Assembly (NCBI RefSeq): GCF_017813245.1 | Contig: NZ_JAGIQL010000066.1 | Location: 1 to 34,136, forward strand | Source: Streptomyces montanisoli | GTDB lineage: Bacteria > Actinomycetota > Actinomycetes > Streptomycetales > Streptomycetaceae | Length of the DNA stretch: 34,136 nt | Direction: 5' to 3' | Shown here: piece after piece, positions 23,301 through 29,760 of the stretch | How positions within the stretch are numbered: position 1 is the first letter of the stretch | How the letters are laid out: every line of letters begins with the position of its first letter | Program-made: the position numbers and the translations under genes | The notes under the pieces: generated by a model | What the model saw: the letters and a program-made list of their open reading frames with translations, nothing else | Database searches by the model: none | What the model was told of the DNA's origin: nothing

Positions 23301-24954
23301 CGCCCGCCAGGAACACGCCGAACAGGCCGCGGTCGGGGATCGTGCCGCCCGAGGTGACCGCGAGGCGCTGCGCGCCCGGCCTGCCCGTCACCGTGCCCGC
23401 CACGCGGTCCCACACCACCCGGGGGCGCAGCTCGGCGAACGCGTCCGACGGATAACGGCCCGCGAGCATGTCGAGCACGCCCGTGAACGCCGACTCGGGC
23501 AGGGACGCGAAAGGCGCCGCCCTGCGCACCGTCGCCAGCAGGTCGTCCACCTGCCGCGTGTCGAGCGCGACCATCGCGACGAGCTGCTGCGCGAGCACGT
23601 CCAGCGGGTTCGCCGGGACGCGCAGCGCCTCGATGGCGCCCTCCCGCATCCGCTCCGTCACGACCGCCGCCTGCACGAGGTCGCCGCGGTACTTGGGGAA
23701 GACCACACCGGTGGACACCGCTCCCACCTGGTGTCCTGCCCGCCCCACGCGCTGCAGGCCGGACGCGACCGACGGCGGGGACTCGACCTGGACGACGAGG
23801 TCGACCGAGCCCATGTCGATGCCGAGCTCCAGGCTGGACGTCGCCACCACCGCCGGCAGCCTGCCGGCCTTCAAATCCTCCTCGACCTGCGCGCGCTGCT
23901 CCTTGGACACCGAGCCGTGGTGCGCGCGTGCCAGCAGCGCGGGGGCGCCCTGCGCGGCACCGGCCTGCGCCATGACCTCGGCGGGGGAGTGGTCGGCGGG
24001 CAGCGCCTCGCCCGTGGCGCGCTCGTAGGCGATCTCGTTCAGCCGGTTGCAGAGGCGCTCGGCGAGCCGCCGCGAGTTGGCGAAGACGATCGTCGACCTG
24101 TGGGCCTGCACGAGGTCGGCGATCCGCTCCTCCACATGCGGCCAGATCGACGGCTTCTCCCCGCCGGCCCCCGCGCCGCCGTCCGCGGCGGGCGAGCCGC
24201 CGAGCTCGCCGAGGTCCTCCACGGGCACGACCACCGACAGGTCGAACTCCTTGCCCGACGGCGGCTGCACGATCTCCACCCGGCGCTGCGGCGAGAGGAA
24301 GCGCGCGACCTCCTCGACGGGCCTGACCGTCGCCGACAGGCCGATCCTGCGCGCGGGGCGCGGCAGCAGCTCGTCCAGCCGCTCGAGCGACAGCGCGAGG
24401 TGCGCGCCGCGCTTCGTGCCCGCCACCGCGTGCACCTCGTCGAGGATCACGGTCTCGACGCCCGCCAGCGCGTCGCGCGCGGACGACGTCAGCATCAGGA
24501 AGAGCGACTCGGGCGTCGTGATCAGGATGTCCGGCGGCCGCGTGGCGAAGGCGCGGCGCTCCGCCGCGGGTGTGTCGCCCGAGCGGATGCCCACACGGAC
24601 GTCCGGCTCGGGGAGCCCGAGCCGGGCCGACTCCTGCCTGATGCCCGTGAGCGGGCTGCGCAGATTGCGCTCCACGTCGACCGCGAGCGCCTTGAGCGGC
24701 GACACGTACAGCACCCGGCACCGCTTCTTCGCCTCGGCCGGCGGCGGCACGGAGGCCAGCCCGTCCAGCGCGGCGAGGAACGCGGCGAGCGTCTTGCCCG
24801 AGCCCGTGGGCGCCACGACCAGCACGTCCGAGCCCTCGCCGATGGCGCGCCACGCCCCCTCCTGCGCCGCGGTGGGCGCGGAGAAGGCCCCCGAGAACCA
24901 GCCGCGGGTCGCGGGGGAGAAGGAGTCGAGCACGCTGCCTGCCATGCCCCCCAT
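20317..24954 (-). CDS. lhr: Large ATP-dependent helicase Lhr
   Basis: A 1545-residue superfamily 2 helicase of the full-length Lhr type. The N-terminal RecA-like domains carry Walker A APTGSGKT (48-55), DEVH (VILDEVHAV), LSAT, and motif VI QRVGRAGHQ. Winged-helix and Lhr-core domains follow to ~870, then the long Lhr C-terminal region, which in E. coli has uracil-DNA glycosylase activity. Lhr unwinds RNA:DNA hybrids in mycobacteria and is induced by DNA damage. The start is ATG 24954 (GGGG seven bases upstream); ATG 24945 is the alternative. The reading frame stays open further upstream, but that part runs antisense to the DUF3046 gene and lacks family similarity. It is cotranscribed with nei. 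Confidence 0.95.
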   Translation of the reverse strand: MGGMAGSVLDSFSPATRGWFSGAFSAPTAAQEGAWRAIGEGSDVLVVAPTGSGKTLAAFLAALDGLASVPPPAEAKKRCRVLYVSPLKALAVDVERNLRSPLTGIRQESARLGLPEPDVRVGIRSGDTPAAERRAFATRPPDILITTPESLFLMLTSSARDALAGVETVILDEVHAVAGTKRGAHLALSLERLDELLPRPARRIGLSATVRPVEEVARFLSPQRRVEIVQPPSGKEFDLSVVVPVEDLGELGGSPAADGGAGAGGEKPSIWPHVEERIADLVQAHRSTIVFANSRRLAERLCNRLNEIAYERATGEALPADHSPAEVMAQAGAAQGAPALLARAHHGSVSKEQRAQVEEDLKAGRLPAVVATSSLELGIDMGSVDLVVQVESPPSVASGLQRVGRAGHQVGAVSTGVVFPKYRGDLVQAAVVTERMREGAIEALRVPANPLDVLAQQLVAMVALDTRQVDDLLATVRRAAPFASLPESAFTGVLDMLAGRYPSDAFAELRPRVVWDRVAGTVTGRPGAQRLAVTSGGTIPDRGLFGVFLAGADPKKGGGRVGELDEEMVYESRVGDVFTLGTTSWRIEDITRDRVLVTPAPGTPGRLPFWKGDQLGRPLELGRAVGAFLREVGALSGEDARLRLMTAGLDTWAAGNVLSYLDEQRKACGHVPDDRTIVVERFRDELGDWRVVVHSPFGAQVHAPWALALASRLAERYGMDAQVMHADDGIVLRLPDADLMGFDLLDAEPAASEASYDSEQPPVGAGDVTFDAGDVRGVVTEQVGGSALFASRFRECAARALLLPRRSPGKRTPLWQQRQRASQLLQVASEFGSFPIVLEAVRECLQDVFDVPGLTELMGDIEARRVRLVEVTTAEPSPFARSLLFGYVAQFLYEGDSPLAERRAAALSLDSRLLAELLGQAELRELLDPEVLAELERELQWLTEDRRVKDAEGVADLLRVLGPLTAAELAERGAEAGWAGELAAHRRAIEVRIGGAEHWAAVEDAGRLRDALGTALPVGVPEAFMEPVKDPLGDLLARYARTHGPFTSAQAAARFGLGTAVTDGALHRLAAAGRVVQGEFHPEGIGQEWCDATVLRRLRRRSLAALREELEPVAPAALASFLPQWQHLGAHRLHGIDGLARAVEQLQGAAVPASALERLVLPSRVSGYAPALLDELTTTGEVLWAGAGALPGKDGWVSLFLADTAPLLLPAPHPLELTAVHESVLTALSGGYGLFFRQIAEQVRATTHPDATDPQLADAVWDLAWSGRLTNDTLAPLRSFLGSGRTAGATAHRARRSVPRGRYGALTAAARTASRAGPPTVSGRWSLLPGREPDATHRAHARARALLDRHGVVTRGAVAAEGVEGGFSAVYRVLSAFEDSGQARRGYVVEGLGAAQFAMDGAVDRVRAAATARERAASHPQPQAVVLAAADPANAYGAALPWPEPPQEASHKPGRKAGSLVVLVDGELTLYVERGGKTLLSWAADPEGPEFGAAAGALAAAAAAGALGTITVERANGAAALTSPLGAALEAAGFHATPRGLRLRA

Positions 24955-25018
24955 CGTGCACCCCGCCACTGACAACGAGGCGGCCCGCGGGCCGGCCGCG
25001 GGACGCGATACTGGGCGC

Positions 25019-25213
25019 ATGCGGTTGACGATTTTCTGGGAGCGCATGGCCGAGCACTTCGGCCCCGCGTACGCCGACTCCTTCGCACGCGACCACGTGA
25101 TGGCCGAGCTCGGCGGCCGCACCGTGCACGAGGCCCTGGCCGACGGCTGGGACGCGAAGGACGTCTGGCGCGTGGTCTGCGAGGTCATGGGGGTGCCGGC
25201 CGAGCGGCGCTGA
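25019..25213 (+). CDS. DUF3046 family small protein
   Basis: A 64-residue protein with the conserved DUF3046 pattern: MRLTIFWERMAEHFGPAYA, then FARDHVMAELGGRT, then WRVVCEVMGVP. The family is actinobacterial, of unknown function, and often near recA/recX (in Mycobacterium tuberculosis it adjoins recX). Here it lies ~1.5 kb before recA and is divergent from lhr, with 64 bp between. There is no Shine-Dalgarno; GATACT (25007-25012) ends 6 nt before the ATG, suggesting a leaderless mRNA. The linkage hints at a DNA-repair connection, but no activity can be assigned. Confidence 0.88.
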   Translation: MRLTIFWERMAEHFGPAYADSFARDHVMAELGGRTVHEALADGWDAKDVWRVVCEVMGVPAERR

Positions 25214-25300
25214 GCGATCCCCTGGGTCCTCAGCGGGCGGCCGCGCCGCCGTCGTGGCGCCGTGGGCCGTTCGGGTGAGGCCACGGACGGGGCGTGCCTG

Positions 25301-25618
25301 TCAGAGGGAACCGGCCTCGCCGCGCCCGTCGTACGGCTCCTCGCCGCCGTCCTGCTGCCCCTCCTGCTCCCCCTCCCGCTTCTGCCGCCTGCGGCGCGCC
25401 CGCTCCGCCGCCTCGGCCGCGAGCGCCGCCCTGGACGCCACATGGATCGGCAGCAGGCTCAGCCCCCAGCCGCCCACGGCGACCGCCTTCACCACCGTTC
25501 CCGCGTGCTCGGGCGCGACCACCAGCCGGGCCACGGCCCACCACCAGGCGCCGCCCAGTACGAGCGCCGATACGACGGCCGGTATGCGGGCCGGTATGAG
25601 AGCTCCATGCCTGGCCAT
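25301..25618 (-). CDS. Small two-TM membrane protein, function unknown
   Basis: A 105-residue protein with two predicted membrane segments (~12-33, rich in VVSALVLGGAWWWAVARLVV; ~43-62, VKAVAVGGWGLSLLP) and a hydrophilic Arg/Glu/Gln/Gly-rich C-terminal tail (~65-105, beginning AEAAERARRRRQKREG). The ATG at 25618 has a strong GGAGGAGG about 6 nt upstream, which supports it as a real gene. It lies between the convergent DUF3046 gene and the same-strand aldo/keto reductase, 82 bp downstream of the latter, and might be cotranscribed with it. I do not recognise a family. Confidence 0.65.
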   Translation of the reverse strand: MARHGALIPARIPAVVSALVLGGAWWWAVARLVVAPEHAGTVVKAVAVGGWGLSLLPIHVASRAALAAEAAERARRRRQKREGEQEGQQDGGEEPYDGRGEAGSL

Positions 25619-25700
25619 GGCTGCCTCCTCCGGGCGTTACCCGCCGAGTCGCCCGCTCTCGCAGTCTGCCCCGGCGGGTCGGGCGCCGCATCCACGCGGG

Positions 25701-26573
25701 TCAGGCCGCGAGCAGCGCCATGTCCTCCTCGGTCAGCGAGATCCGCGCCGAGGCCATGTTCTCCTCCAGGTGCGCGAGCGAGGCGGTGCCCGGGATCTGC
25801 ACGACGGCGGGCGAGCGCGCCAGGCCCCAGGCGATCGCGACCTGGTGCGCCGTGGCGCCGTGCCGCTCCGCGACCTTGCGCAGGGCCGCGTCGGAGAGGG
25901 AGCCGCCCGAGCCGCCGAGCGCGAAGAACGGCACGAAGGCGATGCCGGCGGCCGCGCACGTGTCGACCAGCGCGTCGTCGTCCTGGTCGAGCACGCCGTA
26001 GCGGTTCTGCACGGCGGCCACAGGCGCGATGGCCCGGGCCTCGGCGAGCTGCGCGCCCGTCACGTTGCTCACGCCCAGGTGCCGGATCAGGCCCTCGTCG
26101 CGCAACCGCGCGAGCGCGGCGAAACGATCGCCGAGCGGGGCGCCGTTGGAGCCGCTGAGCCTGCCCACCCGCAGGTAGACCAGGTCGAGGGCGTCCAGGT
26201 CCAGGTCCTTGAGGTTCTGTCGCACCGCGGCCCGCAACTGGCCGGGGTCCGCCTCGCCGACCATCTCGCCGTCCTCGTTGCGGATGGGGCCCACCTTGGT
26301 GGCGATGGAGAGGCCCTCCGGGTACGGGTGGAGGGCGCGGCGCAGGATGTCGTTGGCGCGGACGCCGCCGGCCGAGAAGTAGAAGGCGGCGGTGTCGATG
26401 TGGAGGGCGCCGAGCTCCACCGCGCGCCGGGCGACGACCGCTGATTCCACGGGGGAGCGCGCGGGTCCGCCCACGGGTCCCGGGAGCTGCATCGCGCCGA
26501 ATCCGAGGCGCGGAACGGTGAGGGTGCCGCCGAGGGCGAAGGTGGTGTCCGTGCCGCGTGGTGCGCTTGACAT
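25701..26573 (-). CDS. Aldo/keto reductase family oxidoreductase
   Basis: A 290-residue TIM-barrel NADPH-dependent oxidoreductase. Family marks are LGFGAMQLPGP near the start, HIDTAAFYFSAGG (catalytic Asp and Tyr), IATKVGP (catalytic Lys), LGVSN, a Gln-Asn-Arg-Tyr (QNRYGVLDQ) block and the cofactor region VVQIPGTASLAHLEEN. The usual catalytic His after the barrel strand DLVxLH is replaced: the sequence reads DLVYLRVGR, with Arg. Other bacterial relatives also carry Arg there, so this may be a subfamily trait. ATG 26573 is used; an in-frame TTG just before it is less likely. The start is 5 nt from a LexA-like box shared with recA. Substrate unknown. Confidence 0.88.
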   Translation of the reverse strand: MSSAPRGTDTTFALGGTLTVPRLGFGAMQLPGPVGGPARSPVESAVVARRAVELGALHIDTAAFYFSAGGVRANDILRRALHPYPEGLSIATKVGPIRNEDGEMVGEADPGQLRAAVRQNLKDLDLDALDLVYLRVGRLSGSNGAPLGDRFAALARLRDEGLIRHLGVSNVTGAQLAEARAIAPVAAVQNRYGVLDQDDDALVDTCAAAGIAFVPFFALGGSGGSLSDAALRKVAERHGATAHQVAIAWGLARSPAVVQIPGTASLAHLEENMASARISLTEEDMALLAA

Positions 26574-26578
26574 CAAAA

Positions 26579-26594
26579 TCGAACATCCATTCTC
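26579..26594. promoter_or_regulatory. LexA (SOS) box upstream of recA
   Basis: TCGAACATCCATTCTC matches the Gram-positive/actinobacterial LexA site TCGAAC-N4-GTTCGA perfectly in the left half and in 3 of 6 bases in the right. The same GAACATCCATTCTC element has been described upstream of Streptomyces recA. It is 108 bp before the recA ATG and 5 bp upstream of the divergent aldo/keto reductase ATG. Confidence 0.75.
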
Positions 26595-26702
26595 ATGAGG
26601 GTCGGGGGAACGAGGGCGGGAGGCGTGGCGGGCCCATTGTCAGTGGCAGGCGATAGCGTCATTGACGTGAAGCGATCGACTCAAGCAAATCGGGTGGAAC
26701 CC

Positions 26703-27848
26703 ATGGCAGGTACGGACCGCGAGAAGGCGCTGGACGCCGCGCTCGCGCAGATTGAGCGGCAGTTCGGCAAGGGTGCTGTGATGCGCCTGGGCGAGCGGCC
26801 GAACGAGCCGGTCGAGGTCATCCCCACGGGATCGACCGCGCTCGATGTCGCCCTCGGCGTCGGCGGGCTGCCCCGCGGGCGCGTGGTGGAGGTGTACGGC
26901 CCCGAGTCCTCGGGCAAGACGACCCTCACGCTGCACGCGGTGGCGAACGCGCAGCGTGCGGGCGGAGCGGTGGCCTTCGTGGACGCGGAGCACGCGCTCG
27001 ATCCCGAGTACGCGAAGAAGCTCGGCGTCGACATCGACAACCTGATCCTCTCGCAGCCGGACAACGGCGAGCAGGCGCTGGAAATCGTGGACATGCTGGT
27101 CCGCTCCGGCGCGCTCGACCTGATCGTCATCGACTCCGTCGCCGCGCTCGTGCCGCGCGCGGAGATCGAGGGTGAGATGGGCGACTCGCACGTGGGCCTC
27201 CAGGCCCGTCTGATGAGCCAGGCGCTGCGGAAGATCACCAGCGCGCTCAACCAGTCGAAGACGACGGCCATCTTCATCAACCAGCTCCGCGAGAAGATCG
27301 GCGTGATGTTCGGCTCCCCGGAGACCACGACGGGTGGCCGCGCGCTCAAGTTCTACGCGTCGGTGCGTCTCGACATCCGCCGCATCGAGACGCTGAAGGA
27401 CGGCACGGAGGCCGTCGGCAACCGCACGCGCGTCAAGGTCGTCAAGAACAAGGTCGCGCCCCCGTTCAAGCAGGCCGAGTTCGACATCCTCTACGGCCAG
27501 GGCATCAGCCGCGAGGGCGGCCTGATCGACATGGGCGTGGAGCACGGCTTCGTGCGCAAGGCCGGCGCCTGGTACACGTACGAGGGCGACCAGCTCGGCC
27601 AGGGCAAGGAGAACGCGCGCAACTTCCTGAAGGACAACCCCGACCTGGCGAACGAGATCGAGAAGAAGATCCTCGAGAAGCTGGGCGTCGGCGTCAGGCC
27701 CGAGGAGCCGGCGGGCGAGACGACGGCTGACGGCACGGCCCCGGCGGCCGAGGGCGGCAAGACGGTGCCCGCGCCCGCCGCGGCGGTCCCGGCGACCGCG
27801 TCCACGGGCAAGGCCAAGGCGGCCAAGGCCGCTGCGGGCAAGAACTAG
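26703..27848 (+). CDS. recA: Recombinase RecA
   Basis: A 381-residue RecA, the strand-exchange protein of homologous recombination and co-protease for LexA cleavage. Walker A is GPESSGKTT (66-74), Walker B is LIVIDSVAAL, and the DNA-binding loops include EIEGEMGDSHVGLQARLMSQ and the L2 region FGSPETTTGGRALKFYAS. The core ends at ~330; a C-terminal tail of ~45 residues rich in Ala, Lys, Pro and Gly follows, as is usual in streptomycetes. The ATG at 26703 follows GGTGG in AAATCGGGTGGAACCC. A LexA box lies 108 bp upstream. recX begins 6 bp after the stop, so they form an operon. The 129-bp gap from the aldo/keto reductase holds both promoters; I could not assign -35/-10 boxes with confidence. 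Confidence 0.98.
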   Translation: MAGTDREKALDAALAQIERQFGKGAVMRLGERPNEPVEVIPTGSTALDVALGVGGLPRGRVVEVYGPESSGKTTLTLHAVANAQRAGGAVAFVDAEHALDPEYAKKLGVDIDNLILSQPDNGEQALEIVDMLVRSGALDLIVIDSVAALVPRAEIEGEMGDSHVGLQARLMSQALRKITSALNQSKTTAIFINQLREKIGVMFGSPETTTGGRALKFYASVRLDIRRIETLKDGTEAVGNRTRVKVVKNKVAPPFKQAEFDILYGQGISREGGLIDMGVEHGFVRKAGAWYTYEGDQLGQGKENARNFLKDNPDLANEIEKKILEKLGVGVRPEEPAGETTADGTAPAAEGGKTVPAPAAAVPATASTGKAKAAKAAAGKN

Positions 27849-27854
27849 CCGTCC

Positions 27855-28475
27855 GTGCCCGAGGAGGAGCCTTCCCGTACCGGAGCCGGGCGAAGGGCCG
27901 GGAAGCGGGGACGGACAGCAAGGCCGGGCGGCAGCTCCGACCCGTCGAGGGCCGGGCGGGAGCTGCCGCCCCAGGACCCGGCCGAGCGTGCGCGTGCCAT
28001 CTGCCTGCGCCGGCTCACCGGCATGCCGCAGACGCGCAAGCAGCTGGCGGACGCACTGCGCAAGCGGGAGATCCCGGACGACGTGGCGGAAGAGGTGCTC
28101 TCCCGCTTCGAGGACGTGGGGCTGATCAACGATGCCGCGTTCGCGGACGCATGGGTGGAGTCGCGCCATCACGGCCGCGGCCTCGCCCGCCGCGCGCTCG
28201 CCAGGGAGCTGCGGACGAAGGGGGTCGAGTCCGCGGTGATCGACGAGGCGGTCGGGCAGCTGGACGCGGAGCGCGAGGAGGCCACGGCCCGCGAGCTGGT
28301 CGCGGCCAAGCTGCGTACGACACGCGGCCTGGACCGTGACCGCAGGCTGCGCCGGCTCGTCGGCGTGCTGGCGCGCAAGGGGTACGGCCAGGGCCTGGCA
28401 CTGCGAGTGGTGCGGCAGGCCCTGGAGGAGGAGGGCGAGGAGACCGAGGGCCTGGACGAGGTCTTCCCTGACTGA
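27855..28475 (+). CDS. recX: RecA regulatory protein RecX
   Basis: A 206-residue RecX, which binds RecA filaments and restrains their activity. After a basic, disordered N-terminal ~45 residues comes the three-helix repeat core: CLRRLTGMPQTRKQLADALR, then FEDVGLINDAAFADAWVESR, then GRGLARRALARELRTKGV. The acidic C-terminal tail ends EETEGLDEVFPD. The start is GTG 27855, 6 bp after the recA stop, with no clear Shine-Dalgarno, so translation probably depends on coupling with recA. A hairpin follows at 28482-28516. Confidence 0.95.
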   Translation: MPEEEPSRTGAGRRAGKRGRTARPGGSSDPSRAGRELPPQDPAERARAICLRRLTGMPQTRKQLADALRKREIPDDVAEEVLSRFEDVGLINDAAFADAWVESRHHGRGLARRALARELRTKGVESAVIDEAVGQLDAEREEATARELVAAKLRTTRGLDRDRRLRRLVGVLARKGYGQGLALRVVRQALEEEGEETEGLDEVFPD

Positions 28476-28481
28476 CCCGTC

Positions 28482-28516
28482 GGGGCGGGAGCCACCGGCC
28501 CGGGCATGACCGCCCC
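28482..28516. terminator. Candidate bidirectional terminator between recX and the rhodanese gene
   Basis: GGGGCGG (28482-28488) pairs with CCGCCCC (28510-28516), enclosing a GC-rich loop that can form its own CCGG-containing pairs. It lies between convergent genes separated by 61 bp. There is no T-tract. Confidence 0.45.
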
Positions 28517-28544
28517 CGGTCACCGTCCGCCCCCGGTCACCGTC
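28511..28544. repeat. Perfect 17-bp tandem duplication across the rhodanese stop codon
   Basis: CGCCCCCGGTCACCGTC occurs twice back to back (28511-28527 and 28528-28544). The right-hand copy contains the stop codon of the leftward rhodanese gene (TCA at 28537-28539 on the + strand); the left-hand copy lies in its 3' untranslated region. Confidence 0.85.
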
Positions 28545-28932
28545 CGACCGGGAGCCCCTCCGCGCGCCAGGCCTGGAAGCCGCCCTCCAGGTCCGTCGCC
28601 CGGTGCAGGCCGAGCTGCCGCAGGGACGCGGCTGCCAGCGACGACGCGTAGCCCTCGTTGCAGATCACCACGACCCGGCGGCCGTGGTCCGTCGCCTCCG
28701 GGATCCTGTGGCTGCCCTGCGGGTCCAGGCGCCACTCCAGCTCGTTGCGCTCGATCAGTACCGCCCCGGGGATGACGCCGTCCCGCTCGCGCTGGAGCTG
28801 GTAGCGGATGTCCACGAGCAGCGCGCCGTCCTCCGCGGCCCGCTGCGCGGCGCGCGGACCGAGCCGGTCAAGGCCGGTGCGGGCCCGCGTCAGCACGTCC
28901 TCGACGCGGGCCGGGCCGACGGACTCACTCAT
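28537..28932 (-). CDS. Rhodanese-like sulfurtransferase domain protein
   Basis: A 131-residue single-domain rhodanese. The active-site loop is VVVICNEGYASSLAA, with catalytic Cys91 carrying the transferred sulfur as a persulfide. The upstream LLVDIRYQLQRERDGVIPGA and the C-terminal GGFQAWRAEGLP are the CH2A- and CH2B-like rhodanese motifs. ATG 28932 is preferred; a GTG two codons upstream is possible. The ATG overlaps the stop of the cysteine dioxygenase gene (ATGA), so the two are translationally coupled. With that partner it probably handles sulfane sulfur or sulfite arising in cysteine breakdown; the substrate is inference. Confidence 0.9.
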   Translation of the reverse strand: MSESVGPARVEDVLTRARTGLDRLGPRAAQRAAEDGALLVDIRYQLQRERDGVIPGAVLIERNELEWRLDPQGSHRIPEATDHGRRVVVICNEGYASSLAAASLRQLGLHRATDLEGGFQAWRAEGLPVGR

Positions 28933-29522
28933 CGCCACTCCTGGGGAAGTTCGACCTCTTCGAGCCGCAGCACCGGTCCCGTCCTGCTGTAACGGCGCAT
29001 CAGCGGCAACGGCGGATAATACGCGTGGACCGAGACGGAATGGCGCTCATCCGAGACGTTGCGCACCTCGTGCACATGGTGTTCGCCGAACGCCCGCGCG
29101 TCGCCCGTCCCGAGGACGCGCTGCCGGTCCACCCCCTCGGCGAGTTCCAGCGTCCTCCACCCCTCGGTGGGCAGCCGGGCCGCGAGCGAATCCTCCGTCA
29201 GCGCGCCCGCCGCGGTGGCGAACGCGCCGTACGACCCTCCGTGGTCGTGCCACCCGGTGCCGGTGCCCGGCGGCCACCCGATCAGCCACGCCTCGCTGCC
29301 GCCGGGACCCTCGAGGCGCAGCCATGTGCGGTCCTCCGGGTCGAGGGGCAGGGACGCGACGAGCTCCGCGTCGCCTACCGCGGCCCGGGCGAAGGCCAGC
29401 AGCTCAGCAGCAGAGGGCCCGTCCGGCCGCGCGGACCGCGAGGACCCGGCGGAAGCGGAATCGTGCGAGAGAGCCGGGAGGGATGAACCCGGGAGGGATG
29501 GAGCGGAAGCGGAAACAGACAT
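28929..29522 (-). CDS. Cysteine dioxygenase family protein (cupin)
   Basis: A 197-residue type I cysteine dioxygenase. The mononuclear iron ligands are visible: His92 and His94 in GWHDHGGSYGAF, and His151 in EHHVHEVRN. A GxxWLxGWPPGTGTGWHDH-type block and the C-terminal HSVSVHAYYPPL are typical. It oxidises cysteine to cysteine sulfinate in the cytoplasm. The first ~35 residues are Ser/Ala-rich and probably disordered. ATG 29522 is chosen because the upstream part of the frame is Arg/Pro-rich without similarity. The stop overlaps the rhodanese ATG. A short Cys-containing leader ORF and promoter lie 115 nt upstream on the same strand, suggesting cysteine-responsive attenuation. Confidence 0.92.
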   Translation of the reverse strand: MSVSASAPSLPGSSLPALSHDSASAGSSRSARPDGPSAAELLAFARAAVGDAELVASLPLDPEDRTWLRLEGPGGSEAWLIGWPPGTGTGWHDHGGSYGAFATAAGALTEDSLAARLPTEGWRTLELAEGVDRQRVLGTGDARAFGEHHVHEVRNVSDERHSVSVHAYYPPLPLMRRYSRTGPVLRLEEVELPQEWR

Positions 29523-29637
29523 GGAGCGCCGTCCTGACGTGGTTCGCGGGTACGCGCGGCGGCCGCGGCAAGGCACCCGGCCGGGAACAGGGCAGGGCGC
29601 GGCGCGGCTGAGGTGCGCGAAGGAGATGAGAGGCGAA

Positions 29638-29724
29638 TCAGCGGGACGGGCGACACACGCAGCCCGCATAGCGGACGAGGTCCATGTGGACCCTCCGCCA
29701 CAGGTGCACGCGGGTGCCGGTCAT
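29638..29724 (-). CDS. Cysteine-containing leader peptide upstream of cysteine dioxygenase
   Basis: A 28-residue ORF starting MTGTRVHLWRRVHMDLVRYA and continuing with GCVCRPSR and a TGA stop. It has two cysteine codons (TGC, TGT) near its end and the RR(V)H-(V/M)-DL-x-R pattern I know from small actinobacterial leader peptides found before sulfur-metabolism genes. It lies 115 nt before the cysteine dioxygenase ATG. Its ATG is 7 nt after a good -10 box and has no Shine-Dalgarno, so it is probably translated from a leaderless mRNA. In mycobacteria comparable Cys-rich leaderless ORFs act as cysteine attenuators. The 115-nt spacer is GC-rich with possible stems; I cannot define the attenuator structure by eye. 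Confidence 0.68.
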   Translation of the reverse strand: MTGTRVHLWRRVHMDLVRYAGCVCRPSR

Positions 29725-29731
29725 GTTCCGG

Positions 29732-29760
29732 AGTACACCACGCAGGCGGACCCGGGTCAA
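29732..29760 (-). promoter_or_regulatory. Promoter of the leader peptide-cysteine dioxygenase-rhodanese operon
   Basis: On the minus strand TTGACC (29755-29760) and TGTACT (29732-29737) are separated by 17 bp, a good vegetative promoter. The expected start of transcription falls on the leader peptide ATG (29724). The -35 hexamer contains the TGA stop (29757-29759) of the upstream FAD monooxygenase gene. Confidence 0.65.

Noticed and set aside
22780..24972. Long + strand frame opposite lhr
   Set aside because: Product is Arg/His/Asp-rich without motifs; helicase motifs are on the minus strand.
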